From NCBI RefSeq assembly GCF_028769735.1, contig NC_088172.1, positions 71,262,631 to 71,326,630 of the forward strand: DNA of 64,000 nt, read 5' to 3'. This DNA comes from Zonotrichia leucophrys gambelii (taxonomy: Eukaryota > Chordata > Aves > Passeriformes > Passerellidae). The notes under the pieces were generated by a model. It was not told the origin of the DNA. It worked only from the letters and a program-made list of their open reading frames with translations, and searched no databases. The translations under genes were made by a program, and so were the position numbers. Every line of letters starts with the position of its first letter. Within the stretch, counting starts at the first letter, position 1. Of this stretch, positions 52,401 through 63,916 are shown piece by piece.

Positions 52401-55400
52401 TAGTTTCAAACCAACTCCTTTTTAATTTTATTTACTGAAATCTTTAATTTTTGTCTGCTTAAAACAAAACACAACAAAATTTCTTAAATCTTTCAAGATT
52501 TTCATACCTGCAGTGCAACTAGGATTAATTTTCAAATTCTTGATGTAACCCTGTTGGGTCTTATATTGCATGCATTTTAGGCAACACCTTACTTTGCAGC
52601 CTATATGAATGTATATTCTCCTTAAAGAGGTCAGAATTACAAAAGTACTAAAATAGCTGGAATTTTCCCCAATGGAAAAGCTTCCTGAAAGTTCCCTCAA
52701 GTCAATTTTTAAGAATTAAAGAGGAACTTTATTCTAGTTTTACAGCTAGAAGGCATTAGGCAAAGTTAACCCTCAATGTCTCGTTCAGCTTGACATCTGT
52801 GTAATTCTCCAGGCAAGGAGCAGAGGACATGTGACAAGCAAGGTACAAGGAGCTGCACTGGCAGGGGGAGGCTGAGGGATGTCACACACAGCTACAACAC
52901 TGCCACGTCTGCAGCAGGATCACACAGATCACACACCTCACACCCCAGCACAACAGCTGCCCAAAAGCCAAGCAGACTCGGCTCAGCAGCACTGAAGCCA
53001 CTGCACAGGCGGTGCTGACACCTCCCCACGGCCTTCTGCAAACACAGGGAGCTCTTCTCCCTCCCTTTCCTTTTGGCATTTTTTCATGTTCACTCAGCAC
53101 AGCAGAGAAGAGTATGCAATGCTCCTCAGGAAACAATCAATTTTCAATTTCTTTTCCAGGAGATGTAACCTAGCACCACCAAAGAACTGTGCTCTTAATA
53201 AAATTACCAGAATCTATAGCTAAATATAAGGCTGCCGAATCTGCCAATGGCAGAGATGAAAGTGGATCTACTAACACAGAAATCAGATTTCTGGCTGTCT
53301 TTTCCAGCCTTCAGAACTATGTGGCATTCTACCCTTTACCTGCACAACAAAACACTAGGATATTTCACTGTAGAAAATATAAACTAACCCTGTTTCACTG
53401 TACCAAATATCAACTAACCCTGTTTAGTACCAAGTATCAACTAAACCTGCTTCTCTTCTCCTGTAAACTTTACATTCCATTTTTCATCTCTAACAGTAGC
53501 AATTAAAAACAGAAAAAGGAATTTCTTAGTTTCCAGAAATACTTTCCTTCTACTCATCAAGTTTGTGGCTGTAACAATCAGTCTCTATAAAAGCACGATA
53601 AAAACTCATTTCCTGAATTGCTGTGTGAAGATAACATATTATGAAAAGAATGAAGGAGTGACTGAAGTGTAGCTTACTGACATGACCAAGTGTTAAATCT
53701 GCTGTGACCTCTAAATTTTTGAAGCAGATTTGATGACATGATAAAGCAGCAATTCCCACTGCAATTTTTCATCACCAATGAAAAGTGTTTGATATGCCTG
53801 AAAATCAAAATGAAGATGACTGTCTTGAATTTTCCTCTGGAAATACAATCCCAGAAAGAGCTACCAACATTTCAATGTCTTTTTTTTGACTACATTACCA
53901 GATAGGAACAGGGAGTTCCCACTGGAAGTTTCTCTTTATATGGTGAAAATCTCTTAAGTAATTTTTACTTATGTCTCAAACATGCACAGAAAATGGGACT
54001 AAGATTTTAAAAAGGGAAGTACCCACTATGAGACAAAAAATCCTAATCAAACAAAACCCTCCCAAACAAAAACAAATGCCATAGAAAAATGGATTTCAAG
54101 GCATTAATCATAACAGAGCTGGTATCTTTTCTACATTCTACTCTACATTTAATTTTAAATTCCTATTTTAAAGTCATATTCCATGACTTGCTTTAAGATA
54201 CAGGAAAGGGAATATAAAACCCCAAAAGAGGTTTTCTATATCCATATGGATATAGAAAAAGATAAATCAGGAGAAAAGTGTGATCAACATGAAGGACAAC
54301 ATTAGAAAATTAACTCAAAAAATGACTGGAAGAGTTATTCAGTCATTTTAACAAACGATTATGCTACTTACATCTATATAGGAGGCAGTGAAAGTCTTTT
54401 AACCAAAAGTATGATGGGGTGGCATAGCTAGATAAGCTCACTTTATGAAAATATATGATATTTAAAATATCTAAAGATATGGGTATAAACAGCTGTAATT
54501 TATGGTTAAGATAGCCAAGGAAAAAAGCCCCAAAAACCAAAACAGCACACAGGTACAGCTTTACTAGTAGTGTGATAACAGAGAGTGATAAAAAGTCTTG
54601 TTAGGTAAGCTCTGTGCACGTGTTTAAGATCCCCAAAGCTGAGGACAAACAAATAACTGGATCAATGTATTCAAAAAATCTCATACATATATTTTGCCTG
54701 AGAAAGCAGGCAAGCCTTTGATTTCTAGTGTCATGATTACAGAATGACTTGAGAGGAGCTGTTGTACCTTCTAAACTCCTCTGCAGGATACAACACTCAT
54801 CTTCTAGACAAAAGCCTAATCAGCCTTGACTTCTAAAGTACCAGTCAATTTATTGCCTCAATGGACTTCTCACCAGGGAAAAAAATAACTCTAATGGACT
54901 CCTCTGACAAAACTGCATAAACTAAAATAGTGGGTACACATTAAAAAATGTGAAATGCCAATATTTTGTAGTGTGCCAAAAGACTAAACAGCATAAACAT
55001 TAGCAGTTCACAAAAATTCAGAATGCAGTTAATAAAATATATACTACAGATCTGAAACAGCAGGCAGGTTATTACTTTGAAATAAGGCATAAGAATCTTG
55101 CTTCCAAAGTACACACAACATCTATATAATGCCCACTGAAGCTGTCTCTGCTCTACATTTCAGTATTTAAATAACCAACTAAAAGATACAAACTTGCCTA
55201 TGCCTGTATTTTATATTGGTAATCTGCAGCGCCCATATTTTGCTACTTTTAAAATCATGCAGTTTTCAAAGGCAAAAGAGTACAGTCTATACATTTTCCA
55301 GGTGTTACTCTGGTTTTAGATGCATCAGCTCTGAACATCTGAAGAAAAAAGAAAACAAAACCTTTCTCCATTATGCAAGTTGCTAATGCTGAAGGCTGAA

Positions 55401-58400
55401 ACACTACATCTAACCTTATACACATTCTTTGACTGGTTATTAGATTTTTATAGACATGCAATTAAAGCATGCATTATGCTAAAACAGACTTTTAGTCTGG
55501 GGTAAGAAATACAGGTTATTAGCTCAGTGCATCAGGGTATCAAGTCTTGAATCTCTTGAGCTGCTGAGGAGAGAAAGAGACTGTAGGCTGATCAGAAACC
55601 TGAGGTAGGAAAGCAGAGATTCCAGCATTTTATCCTGTTTTTTCCTGTCTCAGCATTTATCTTCAGCTACTGTCAATTTTCAAGATCTCAGCTCCTCCCA
55701 AAAGTGCAAGCAAAGAATGAGAAAAAGGGAGAAGATAGCCCAGCACCTGTTTCTCTCCACTCGAGTTTCCAAACGTGTGGCGGAAGCCATTCTGTATGAC
55801 ATTTGAGATCCCTTCCATGCTGAAGCGCTAAAAGTAGTGAAAACACAGCAGAAAGACAAAAAAAAAAAAAGGGACAGAGAAAAGTTCAGAAGACTATTAA
55901 TCAGCATTTATCAAGACTCTGAAAGACAAATGGCAAGGACAAGCTTGAAGGTGTATTCCAGCACACTTCTATTTCTTCAATCACCTACCTAATTTTTTTA
56001 ATTGAAAAGCAAACCTTATAATGGCAGTTAAGCAGTATTTCTACACCAAAATTTAGTCAAACAAAATCTTCATACTGCAGACCTGATAATTCAGATAACT
56101 TGCCTTTTATGGCTGTTTAATTTCAAAATGTAAAAAAATAGCATTTTTCAAAGTTCAGCTCACTGTAAAATCCCCTCTAACATCTGTGTTTGAACAGTGT
56201 ATGTTTAGAGACACTACTGACACCAATTTTTCAGATTTTAAGCATGTACCAGAAACACTGTTCAGAGGTAGTCATTTTCAGCTCTACCTCTTTAAAACTT
56301 TTTATGCTTTCATGCTTCCTTTTCCACAATAGAAGCAACAATTAGTATTTCCTATTTTCTGTCACATCATAAAATATACACAATTAGATAATAATAAACC
56401 CATATTGATTTCAAGCTCCATTGCATGGAATCATGGAATCCAAGTCAAGAAAAAGCAGTACATAATCCAACTACATATTTTTCCTTGAACTTTGTAATCC
56501 TTTTAACTTGCTGGAGAAGTAAAAGAAAATCAAAATCAAAACAGTATTGATGTTTAGCATGTGATATAAAGTCAGCAAGGGACATGAACATAAAAAGAAG
56601 AAACAGCCAAGCTGCTGACACAGGGCAGTATGATGAGCACACCTCAGCATGTTTATCTGAAAGTATTTATTTATGTGAGAGGAATAAAATGTGCTGGAAT
56701 ACAGTATTATTTTACCTTCTAAAGCACACAAGGTCAGTAAAGTCATAAATTTTGCCAAAGCCACCTTAACTCTTTTAAGATATTGTAGCTGAAGGAACTG
56801 GTATCTTCAAGCCCTGACTATTTTTAACTGCTCCCCTGTTTTCCCTTGTGAAAGAGATAGAAGTTCAAAAGTTTAAGAAACTGATTTACCCAAGGATGGT
56901 ATCAAGGACAAAAAACTCAAAACACCCGTTTTTTTAAATATTCAGTTACAGTATCTACAGGAAAATTCATTTTCTTAAGAGCATGACAATTTAACTCAAC
57001 TTCCAATCTTTGTATTTAAATGAGATTTCATTACAGTTAACCAAATACATTATTTATTAATAGAAACTCAGTCTTTGCAAAGCTGCAAGAAAATACTCTC
57101 TGTGTGCGCATTCACAGCCCAAAGGTATAAAAAAAAAAAAGAAAAAAAAAGACTGTTGAAGAAAGGAACCTGGAACCTTGCACCTCTTTCTGGGAGAGGG
57201 CTCTCAAATCTGTCCTTGATGACAGTGAAATCTATTTTCAAAGGAATCACACATATGCAGCTACAGTCTCACCTGTGAGCCAGTCTGTTCAACCCCCCTT
57301 AGAAAGCAATCTGACACATCTGGATCTTGAAGTGACCAAATACCAAAATGTCTTATCCTGGGACCATGTAAGTTATACCTGAAAGCATCATTCAAGTTTC
57401 TAATCTTTAAACCAACTAGAACAGTTTGTGAATCACTTGACTCAAGTTCCAAAACAAAGTAATTATTTTTCTTTCTAGGTAGAATATCCCTTTTTGGTTT
57501 TCCATGACTGGGAAGGAAACAGGAACTATTCACAGTGCTCTTGTAAAGGGATGACAATTTTGTATGGTTTTCCAGACATATACTTTCTTAAGTTCCACTA
57601 AAACTTAGCTACACACACAAACATCTCTCATTTGACAGATGAGATCAGAACCCTATTTGGGGTATATTACAGGCATCTTATGCTTGTAAGTTTAGAAATA
57701 AATTCTGAAGTATTAATATTTCATTATAAATGTTTATTCCTTATATTTGAAAAGCAAACCCCAAAAACCCTCTCATGTTGAACTGAAGCATACTTTCTGG
57801 GACTTAGCCAAGATACAAAAGCACATTTTTTGCATCCCATAAGAATCCCTAAGAAATTCAAACATTAATATCCCACTTAAGTAATTTAAAATTATACTAG
57901 ACAGATAGGAAAGAAAAAATTGCATTGACAAGCTAATAACCTGATTTCTTTTGTTCTTTGACTTCTCTCATCCAACTCTACTTGAAAGACATTTTTCCTT
58001 TTGTTGCCATGTTCTGTAAAGAATAAAACAAATTATCTCCTCCCTGTACACATGCACTACGCTTTGGCCTCCTTCCTGTCTCCTGCTGAATGCAGTAACT
58101 CTGCCACAGGTAGGAGATCCAGGGTAAGACATGCACTTTTTTCCTACCTAGAACCAGCATGATCAATAAATATCTGTGCAACTACTGCAAGAACAGTAGT
58201 GAATTTCCTGCAAGACTAACACATACTAAAATTCACACAGTGAAACCAAACACATTAATGAATTTGCCTACTGACAACAGAACGCAGAGAAGTACATCCA
58301 AAGACAGTATTTTTTGCAAGAAAGGTGTGCTACTCCCAGGCTGATTTGCAAACAGTTAAAAAATATTTTCTGAATATGAGAGGAGTAAAATATATGGCCC

Positions 58401-61400
58401 TGTGAAAAAAAAATTCTCAACACAAAAAGCTTAAGCCTTGTTTGTGAATGAAGGTATGGAAGCAGGAGTACCAGGTATCTTAATATAATCTACTTCCCTT
58501 ATTGGAAAAAAAACCAACAAAAAAAAATTAAATGTATGAAGACTTATAAAAATTTTCTTACTGTTCCAGGCATATGACCTCTTTCTTGTTTGCCATTCTG
58601 AGGGCTACCATTTTTCAGCTTCTTTTTCTTCTTTGCTGTTTCTTTGTGTTCTCGCTGTTTGTTTTGTACTTCAATGAGGACAGATATGAAGCTGTTTTTC
58701 ACTTCCTTCTCAAACTCCAGCTCATCTCGTAGAGCCAGCTGCTGCACCAGTTCCTCAGAATAATCCTTAATAGCAGTCTCAATTTCCTCCAGCAGTTCAT
58801 TTAATTCAGCAACAGACAATCTTTTGACTCCTACAAACAGTTTATATAGAAAGTAATATGTCAAGACTTTAAGCATGAGGAAACTTGTGGGAGCTACAAG
58901 AAAATATACTCTGAAATTTCTCAAACAAAAAAATTCAGTTTTAAAACCACAGAGAATAAAACAATATTCCTAAAGGAATAAACACATCCCAGAGGTGACA
59001 AGATTAGCAACAAATAAGACGGCTAAATTTTCTTAATTCTGAGAAATCTGGGATAATCTGCAAATATGAAGAATGTGTTGGTAGTTTATGCTCAAAGCTG
59101 AAGTAAGTGCTAAACTTCTGACACAACTATTAACTACTAGTTTGCTCTGCACTCACTGTTCAAAGGAAAAGGGCTCCGTATTTTCTGAACTATTGGGTGA
59201 TGCACTACATATAGTGCAATTATGACCAAGCAGATGTTCTGAGGCTTGCTTGGGTTAAAAGCAAGCAGATCTTTGAGGCCTGCTTTCTGTTCCAGTTTAG
59301 ATCTGACACGCCTAGGAAGCTGGCAAGTCCCAGCAGCTGCTGTGTCAAAGAACATAATCTTATTTGGCACTTGAGAAACAGCTAGTCCTGATTACACTGA
59401 CAGATACAATCTGTTTAAGGACACTGCATAGATGCTTGCAATTATTTAATTTCATTGAATTAGTCTAGTAAATATCTTGTCTACAGGAATACTTGTAAGG
59501 GAAAGCACCTACAGGCAAGTGTTGAAAAATACAAATAAGGCCACAAACTACAAAAAAAGTGTAGCTCTTAGAAGCATCAAAGGTAGTAAGTGAAATGTGA
59601 ATTTTTTCTCTTAAATTACAGCAGGGAAAACTGATTGGAGAAAGCTCCTTGTCACTTACTCAACTGAAGAGAAGGCAATGAAATCTGTTAAGACAATTCT
59701 GTGTCAAGGAGCCACAGTTTTTCCAGGTAGCAGGTAGCTTAGGCCTCAAACTCTGTTCAAACACTGTAACAGTACTGAGAGAGGGCCAACACTTAAAAAT
59801 CTACTTCACAGTCTAAAAATCCAATTGCTCTAAAACCAAGCTTGATTTTTGGACTGCCTTAATGTATGACTTTTCCTATCCAAGAAAAAAGTAAATAAAA
59901 GTGATTTCCTCCTCTCAATCCTAAATGAATGAAAATCTCTGGTCTATCCTATGAAAACCAGAGTTCCTTGGAAAAACCTGTAAAAAATTCAGAGAGATGC
60001 AGACCAATTCTGAAGCACCTTCACACACTAAAAATAGGTAGCAAGAGTTTTTAATAAAATAGTGACCTGAAAGACATGAAAGCAGATTCTGAGAAACTGC
60101 TGAAGCAAAGTTAAATTATCTGCCAAAATAACTCAAGGCACTATTTGGTCGAGACTGACCTTTAAACTGTAAAGATGCAACAGACAAGATGGACTCCTGA
60201 GGCAAAGCAAAATTGACATGATATGAAATACTGAGCAAGCTTGATTAGCTCCAAAGCTTAAGACATATGGAACTGTCAGAAAACCAGGAAGCCCTGCTGA
60301 ACACAATACATTTTGCTTTCACATTCCTGAAATTTATGTGTTGAGACAGTTAAGAGACCATTTTCATGGTTGGAATCTCTTCTATAAATCTGAAATGTAG
60401 CAGAAACTCTAAGTCATGCCACAAGAGGTCGGCCAGTTTTCTGAATCTTCTACAGAGCTTGTATTGTTAACCCAGACTATAGGAAAGAGAGCACCAAACT
60501 TTTAAAGAAAGACCAAAGCAGAAAAATCATCTATCAAATATTCTTTGTGTCCCTACTACCTTCTAGAATTCATGTTGACAAATGTAAAGATTACACAAAA
60601 TTTTCCATCACAAAACTGATTAGTCACAGGTTTTTTTACATGCAATTCAGCCTACTACAATTTAATTATTAATCTAATTTCTGCTTTGCTTTTTGTATAG
60701 GGAAGCACACATGATTTAATTTGAGTGAAAGATACAAAGGATATTTTTCACTCTTAAGCTTTCTGAAGTGGAATGGAAAGGGAGGACCAAAAAATATGCA
60801 TGGTCCTTATGGGGCAAAAAAGAAATGGTTGCCTTACTTTTGTGTTACTGTCTACCAAGATATGTTGCAATGACTGAAACTGTACCAAAGGTATAGTAAG
60901 TTTTATTTACTGAATAGCATCCAAGAGCTTTAGCTGATCTTAAAACAGTGTACTGGCATCAAGACAGTTTCTCACTTTATAGAAAATAATTAAGTTTAAT
61001 AAAAAATGGCTAACTTATCACTTTACCAATGAAGGAATCTCATTTCAATGTACCAACCTTCAGAATATTTGCTTTAAATTTAAATTCTGTATAGTCTTAT
61101 TTTTGTTCTTACTCAGAAAGCTGACAAAGGTAAGTCTTCTATGCACTAAATCTATGCTATTATTTCAGAACATTTTGAAAATATTTTTTGAATGCAGATA
61201 TTTCATAAGATGGACTTGCTAAGAATCAAACACATGGCAAACTTACCCTTTAAAATATTTTCATTAAGCATAAGAGCAAAAATGCTAAATAAATACCACT
61301 TACTCTCTTCATAGCTGTTGTTTGTACTGGATCTCTTGAGGGTCTGAATTTCCTGGGAAAGTATAGAGAGCCGATCTGATTGGGTGGGGGTTTCATCATC

Positions 61401-62950
61401 TTCTGGATCAGGTGATTCCTGCATCATTTCCTCTATTTCTTCAATCACCTTTGGAAATGAAAATCTTTATAGAAACCCTTCTACATGAAGAGCTTGCAAT
61501 TTGAAGCAAAGCTGGATGAAACAACCACCAAGACCAGATGGAAGAGGATCAATAAAATTATGCTGACATTTCCTCCCCATCCTTGCTCTGAGAATAATCA
61601 CACCTTGTAACAGTAAATTGGTGATAGCATTTGAAACTATGGGGTCATTTCTATATGAAGGTACCCATGATTCTGCTTAAGAGAACTAAATTAAAGAGTA
61701 AGCTGGAGTATCTTTCTTGAATATTCAGTTGAAGGAAGACACAACAACAAAAATCAATTACCTCCTGCACTCCTTATTTCACCACACCTCTCTGTGTAAA
61801 ACAAACGCCCCTCCCTCCTCCAACCAAAAACCAACAAAATGAAAACAAACAAAAACAACAAAGAAAAAGTCACAAAAAATTCTCTGAAAAACCAAAAAGC
61901 CCTCTAAACAGCCTGAAAATCTACTGTGCTTGTGAGAAGTTTTTTGAACTTCTCACGATCCACCATAACCGAAAGTTGATTTGCATCCCCAGGCGTAAGA
62001 CCTGAGCCACACAAAAAGTATGACAACAGAAATTCTGTGCACAGATAGCTTACTTTACATCACATAAATGATTCCATTTCTACAGGCTAAATCATTAACT
62101 AGACATCTGAATAAATAACATAGCAACTTCTAGATGTTTAAAGGCCGTAGTCAGTGCTGAGATCTAACCCACAGTAAAAAAGAGCCCAGGCAGTTCAAGC
62201 AGTCCTGTCTCCTGTACTATTAATAACCGTGTTCATCACAGTTCACAGCTTAACCATTGCCTAACCATTTAAGCAACAACAAAACAGATTATTTGTTTGC
62301 TTACTGAAACAGGATCTTAATAGACCTTACTCAGAAGAGTAATTTTCAAGATAACTGAAGTAAATCCATGGATTTGAAGACTTTAGATACCAAGTAATTT
62401 GAAATCTTAATAGTAGAGATACTGATCTGCCCTCATGTTAGGTCAAAACTTCAAAGAATTCTCTCTAACAGCAAAGCCCTGTGAAACTATGAACTGCCAC
62501 ACAGTTATGCTGGAAAACTAAAAACTCCACCATACTACTAAGACTCTAAAATATTTTTGCTTTTTACACATACATTTAATTTAGTAGCATTCCTGACTAA
62601 TTCATGGTAAGAAATACACAAAGATTTCAAAGACCCTGGACTATCACCCTCACCTGAAGTACTGAAACACTTTTCATATCTGAATGATGTAATGCTCTCT
62701 CCCTCATTATTAAAACCCGAAACAAAGAACAACCAACAAGCTTAGCTACAGTGAAGAGCAAGAACAACAACAAATAATAATAATAATAATAAACATTCTA
62801 CACCAACAAGACTCTCTTTGCTGATCTCTTTACCTGCTCTGCTGTGAAGAGTGGCTCTTCATTGATGCAGGAAACAATGATAGAATGCATATCCAACTGT
62901 TCTCTCAGCTCTTCATCATCTGACAAGTCAAGGTTCAAGTTGTCATTTAC
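43408..62950 (-). CDS. FEZ2: FEZ2 (zygin 2), seven resolved coding exons, 5' part missing
   Basis: FEZ2 belongs to the UNC-76/FEZ family. These are cytoplasmic coiled-coil adaptors that link cargo to kinesin-1 and act in axon outgrowth and autophagy (family knowledge). Coding exons on the minus strand are 62834-62950, 61304-61448, 58562-58830, 55747-55827 (cassette), 51919-51994, 49673-49738 and 43408-43424. All have GT/AG borders and compatible phases. In order they carry SDDEELREQLDMHSIIVSC, the acidic EEIEEMMQESPDPEDDE stretch, the coiled coil with RLSVAELNELLEEIETAIKD and EELVQQLALRDELEFEKEV, a lysine-rich stretch, IPYEKKNGPPSVEDLQ, DSEKVPSLLTDYILK and the conserved end VLCPT. The choice of FEZ2 over FEZ1 rests on AKKKKKLKNGS and HMPGT. 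The N-terminal exons lie right of the window. Confidence 0.95.
46885..46945. repeat. Tandem duplication, period 30
   Basis: Two exact copies of a unit beginning gtgctgctttaaaaaaataa lie head to tail in a FEZ2 intron. Their identity points to a recent origin. Confidence 0.9.
48124..48257 (-). CDS. FEZ2: Candidate alternative last exon of FEZ2
   Basis: A good acceptor (tctgctcttatttttag) precedes a frame that fits the phase-1 donor of the 49673-49738 exon. It would replace VLCPT by 44 residues beginning DVATQRNFQITGILRRNWQL and ending KSALPEHMRG, stop at 48124. Nothing like it is known to me in FEZ proteins. The nearest AATAAA downstream is about 0.7 kb away. The other two frames are also partly open, so the coding claim is weak. 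Only the splice site and phase support it. Confidence 0.25.
49673..49738 (-). CDS. FEZ2: FEZ2 exon: C-terminal DSEKVPSLLTDYILK
   Basis: The 66-base exon starts by completing isoleucine and encodes LHAMKEDSEKVPSLLTDYIL then K plus one base (G). The acceptor is tctttag and the donor gtgagt. The phase-1 end fits the terminal exon at 43424 and also the proposed alternative exon at 48257. Confidence 0.95.
49865..49910. repeat. Tandem duplication, period 24
   Basis: Two copies of gatgagaagatacaatgaga plus caat lie head to tail. They sit about 130 bases upstream, in the minus sense, of the acceptor of the 49673-49738 exon. Confidence 0.85.
51083..51140 (-). mobile_element. Possible decayed CR1 tail, inverted
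   Basis: The stretch ggaatcacagaactg, then accttaaaga, then agagtctcc resembles the reverse complement of a CR1 3' end with many changes. The call is weak. Confidence 0.35.
51919..51994 (-). CDS. FEZ2: FEZ2 exon: YLTTVIPYEKK region
   Basis: The exon is 76 bases and encodes YLTTVIPYEKKNGPPSVEDL then QTLTK plus one base. The acceptor is ttgacag and the donor gtgagc. The IPYEKK...SVEDLQ block is shared by all FEZ proteins. Confidence 0.95.
53362..53450. repeat. Minisatellite, three diverged copies of about 30 bases
   Basis: Copies share the core tatcaactaaccctgttt with variations (ataaactaaccctg, atcaactaaccctg, atcaactaaacctg). Divergence between copies shows it is older than the other tandem duplications here. 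Confidence 0.8.
54232..54259. repeat. Perfect 28-bp palindrome without spacer
   Basis: The left half ttttctatatccat is directly followed by its exact reverse complement. The centre is ccatatgg. It lies in a FEZ2 intron. Confidence 0.85.
55747..55827 (-). CDS. FEZ2: FEZ2 cassette exon (27 codons, phase 0)
   Basis: The exon encodes RFSMEGISNVIQNGFRHTFG followed by NSSGEKQ. The acceptor is ttttag and the donor gtgctg. It is exactly 81 bases and phase 0 at both sides, so HMPGT can join either this exon or YLTTVIPYEKK directly. FEZ1 carries the equivalent RFSMEGISNILQ segment, and FEZ2 isoforms with and without it are known. Confidence 0.93.
55828..58561. other. FEZ2 intron
   Basis: The intron is AT-rich and non-coding, with a decayed inverted CR1 tail at 56424-56471 and A-rich runs at about 55.86 and 57.13 kb. 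Confidence 0.65.
56424..56471 (-). mobile_element. CR1 tail fragment, inverted, decayed
   Basis: The doubled catggaatcatggaatc, then agtcaagaaaa and ataatccaac correspond to the reverse complement of the CR1 3' terminus (CATAGAATCATAGAATC, GGTTGGAAAAGACC, CCAGTCCAAC). It is substituted but in register. Confidence 0.55.
58562..58830 (-). CDS. FEZ2: FEZ2 exon: coiled coil and lysine-rich region
   Basis: The exon is 269 bases and begins by completing the arginine codon of RVKRLSV. It contains the main heptad-like coiled coil (ELNELLEEIETAIKDYSEEL, then LRDELEFEKEVKNSF and VLIEVQNKQREHKE), followed by AKKKKKLKNGSPQNGK and HMPGT. It ends in phase 0 at donor gtaaga. The FEZ2-specific lysine stretch separates it from FEZ1. 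Confidence 0.96.
58831..61303. other. FEZ2 intron
   Basis: AT-rich non-coding sequence with no repeat that I recognise. Confidence 0.65.
61304..61448 (-). CDS. FEZ2: FEZ2 exon: acidic EEIEEMM region
   Basis: The exon is 145 bases, phase 0 to phase 1. It encodes VIEEIEEMMQESPDPEDDE, then TPTQSDRLSILSQEIQTLKR and SSTNNSYEE plus one base. The donor is gtaagt. The acidic run is typical of the family. Confidence 0.95.
61932..61956. repeat. Perfect inverted repeat, 10-bp stem, 5-base loop
   Basis: The arms gtgagaagtt and aacttctcac flank ttttg. It is located in a FEZ2 intron and no function is apparent. Confidence 0.65.
62774..62791. repeat. (AAT)n microsatellite
   Basis: About six aat units near the acceptor side of a FEZ2 exon. 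Confidence 0.9.
62834..62950 (-). CDS. FEZ2: FEZ2 exon: SDDEELREQLDMHSI region
   Basis: The 39-codon exon, phase 0 at both ends, encodes VNDNLNLDLSDDEELREQLD and MHSIIVSCINEEPLFTAEQ. The acceptor is ttttag and the donor gtaaag. This block is highly conserved in FEZ1 and FEZ2. Confidence 0.95.
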
Positions 62951-63916
62951 CTAAAAAGCATGAAAAGGTGCATTTATATAAATATATATACACACCCCTA
63001 ATGTGAGGGTATAAAATGCATGCAAACATGTACAAAAACAAATGGGTAATTATCACTGAATTTTAAGAATGAAACTGAATCTTGGCCCATAATAATGGAA
63101 TCAATAGTTCTTTCTGTCAAATAGCCTGGAAAATGAAATCAAAACTGCAACTGGACAAAGCTAAAATAGCTGTCAATCTTTAATGTTGATAAATTATATC
63201 CATATACAAAGACCATACACACACTGACATGCAGACATCTACATGGGAGGCTGTCAAGGAAATAATTAAATCTTAATTGAAGATTGAGAAATGTCTGTGG
63301 GGGGTGGAAAACTTGCCAATTATGTCTAATGTTACACAAACCTCTTTAAAGGCTTCTATGGTTCCACTTCATCACATAATAAAAGACATGGAAAAAAGCT
63401 GAGAAGAGTTGATACTGAATGGTGGTATCAGAACGCTGGTATCACCCCAGATTATTTTAAAAAAATGTGTCATTGAATATCTCAGGGTCTTTTCAGAAAG
63501 AAAGAGAAGTAACACTTCCCATATATACACCACCAAATGACACTCATCCTTTCAAACCAAAGATATACATACACTAAGGGACATAGGTCCCCTCCTTAAT
63601 AAGTCAGGCATATTTTACTCTCACACAGTGACATATCCTGGTTTATTTACAAAATTGTTTCTGTACTTTGTCTATTGCTACATTCCTGCCTAGAAAAGCC
63701 CCTCAAAGCTGCAATGCCCAACATCTGCCATTTGAGCTCAACTGCTTTAACTCATCTTTGGGCTAATTTACAAGCATCATGACAAGCTGTAAAAAGTCCT
63801 TGGTCTCACAATATCAGTTTTCAAATTTTCTTGTAATTCCTCCAATTTTCTCAGTTTCTTCAGAATAGTTCTCAGATTCATTTTGAATCTGCAACTGCTA
63901 TTCCCAGATAGCTCAC
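62951..63916. other. FEZ2 intron (upstream side)
   Basis: No further FEZ2 exon was recognised. The expected upstream exon (WNALTDNYGNVMP and TLNLSEK region) is not here and should lie to the right. Confidence 0.6.

Larger units (their letters stand above)
51995..55746. other. FEZ2 intron
   Basis: The intron is non-coding. It contains a GC-richer patch at about 52.8-53.1 kb, a short minisatellite at 53362-53450 and a perfect palindrome at 54232-54259. Confidence 0.65.
61449..62833. other. FEZ2 intron
   Basis: Non-coding, with a hairpin at 61932-61956 and an (AAT) microsatellite at about 62774-62791. Confidence 0.65.
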
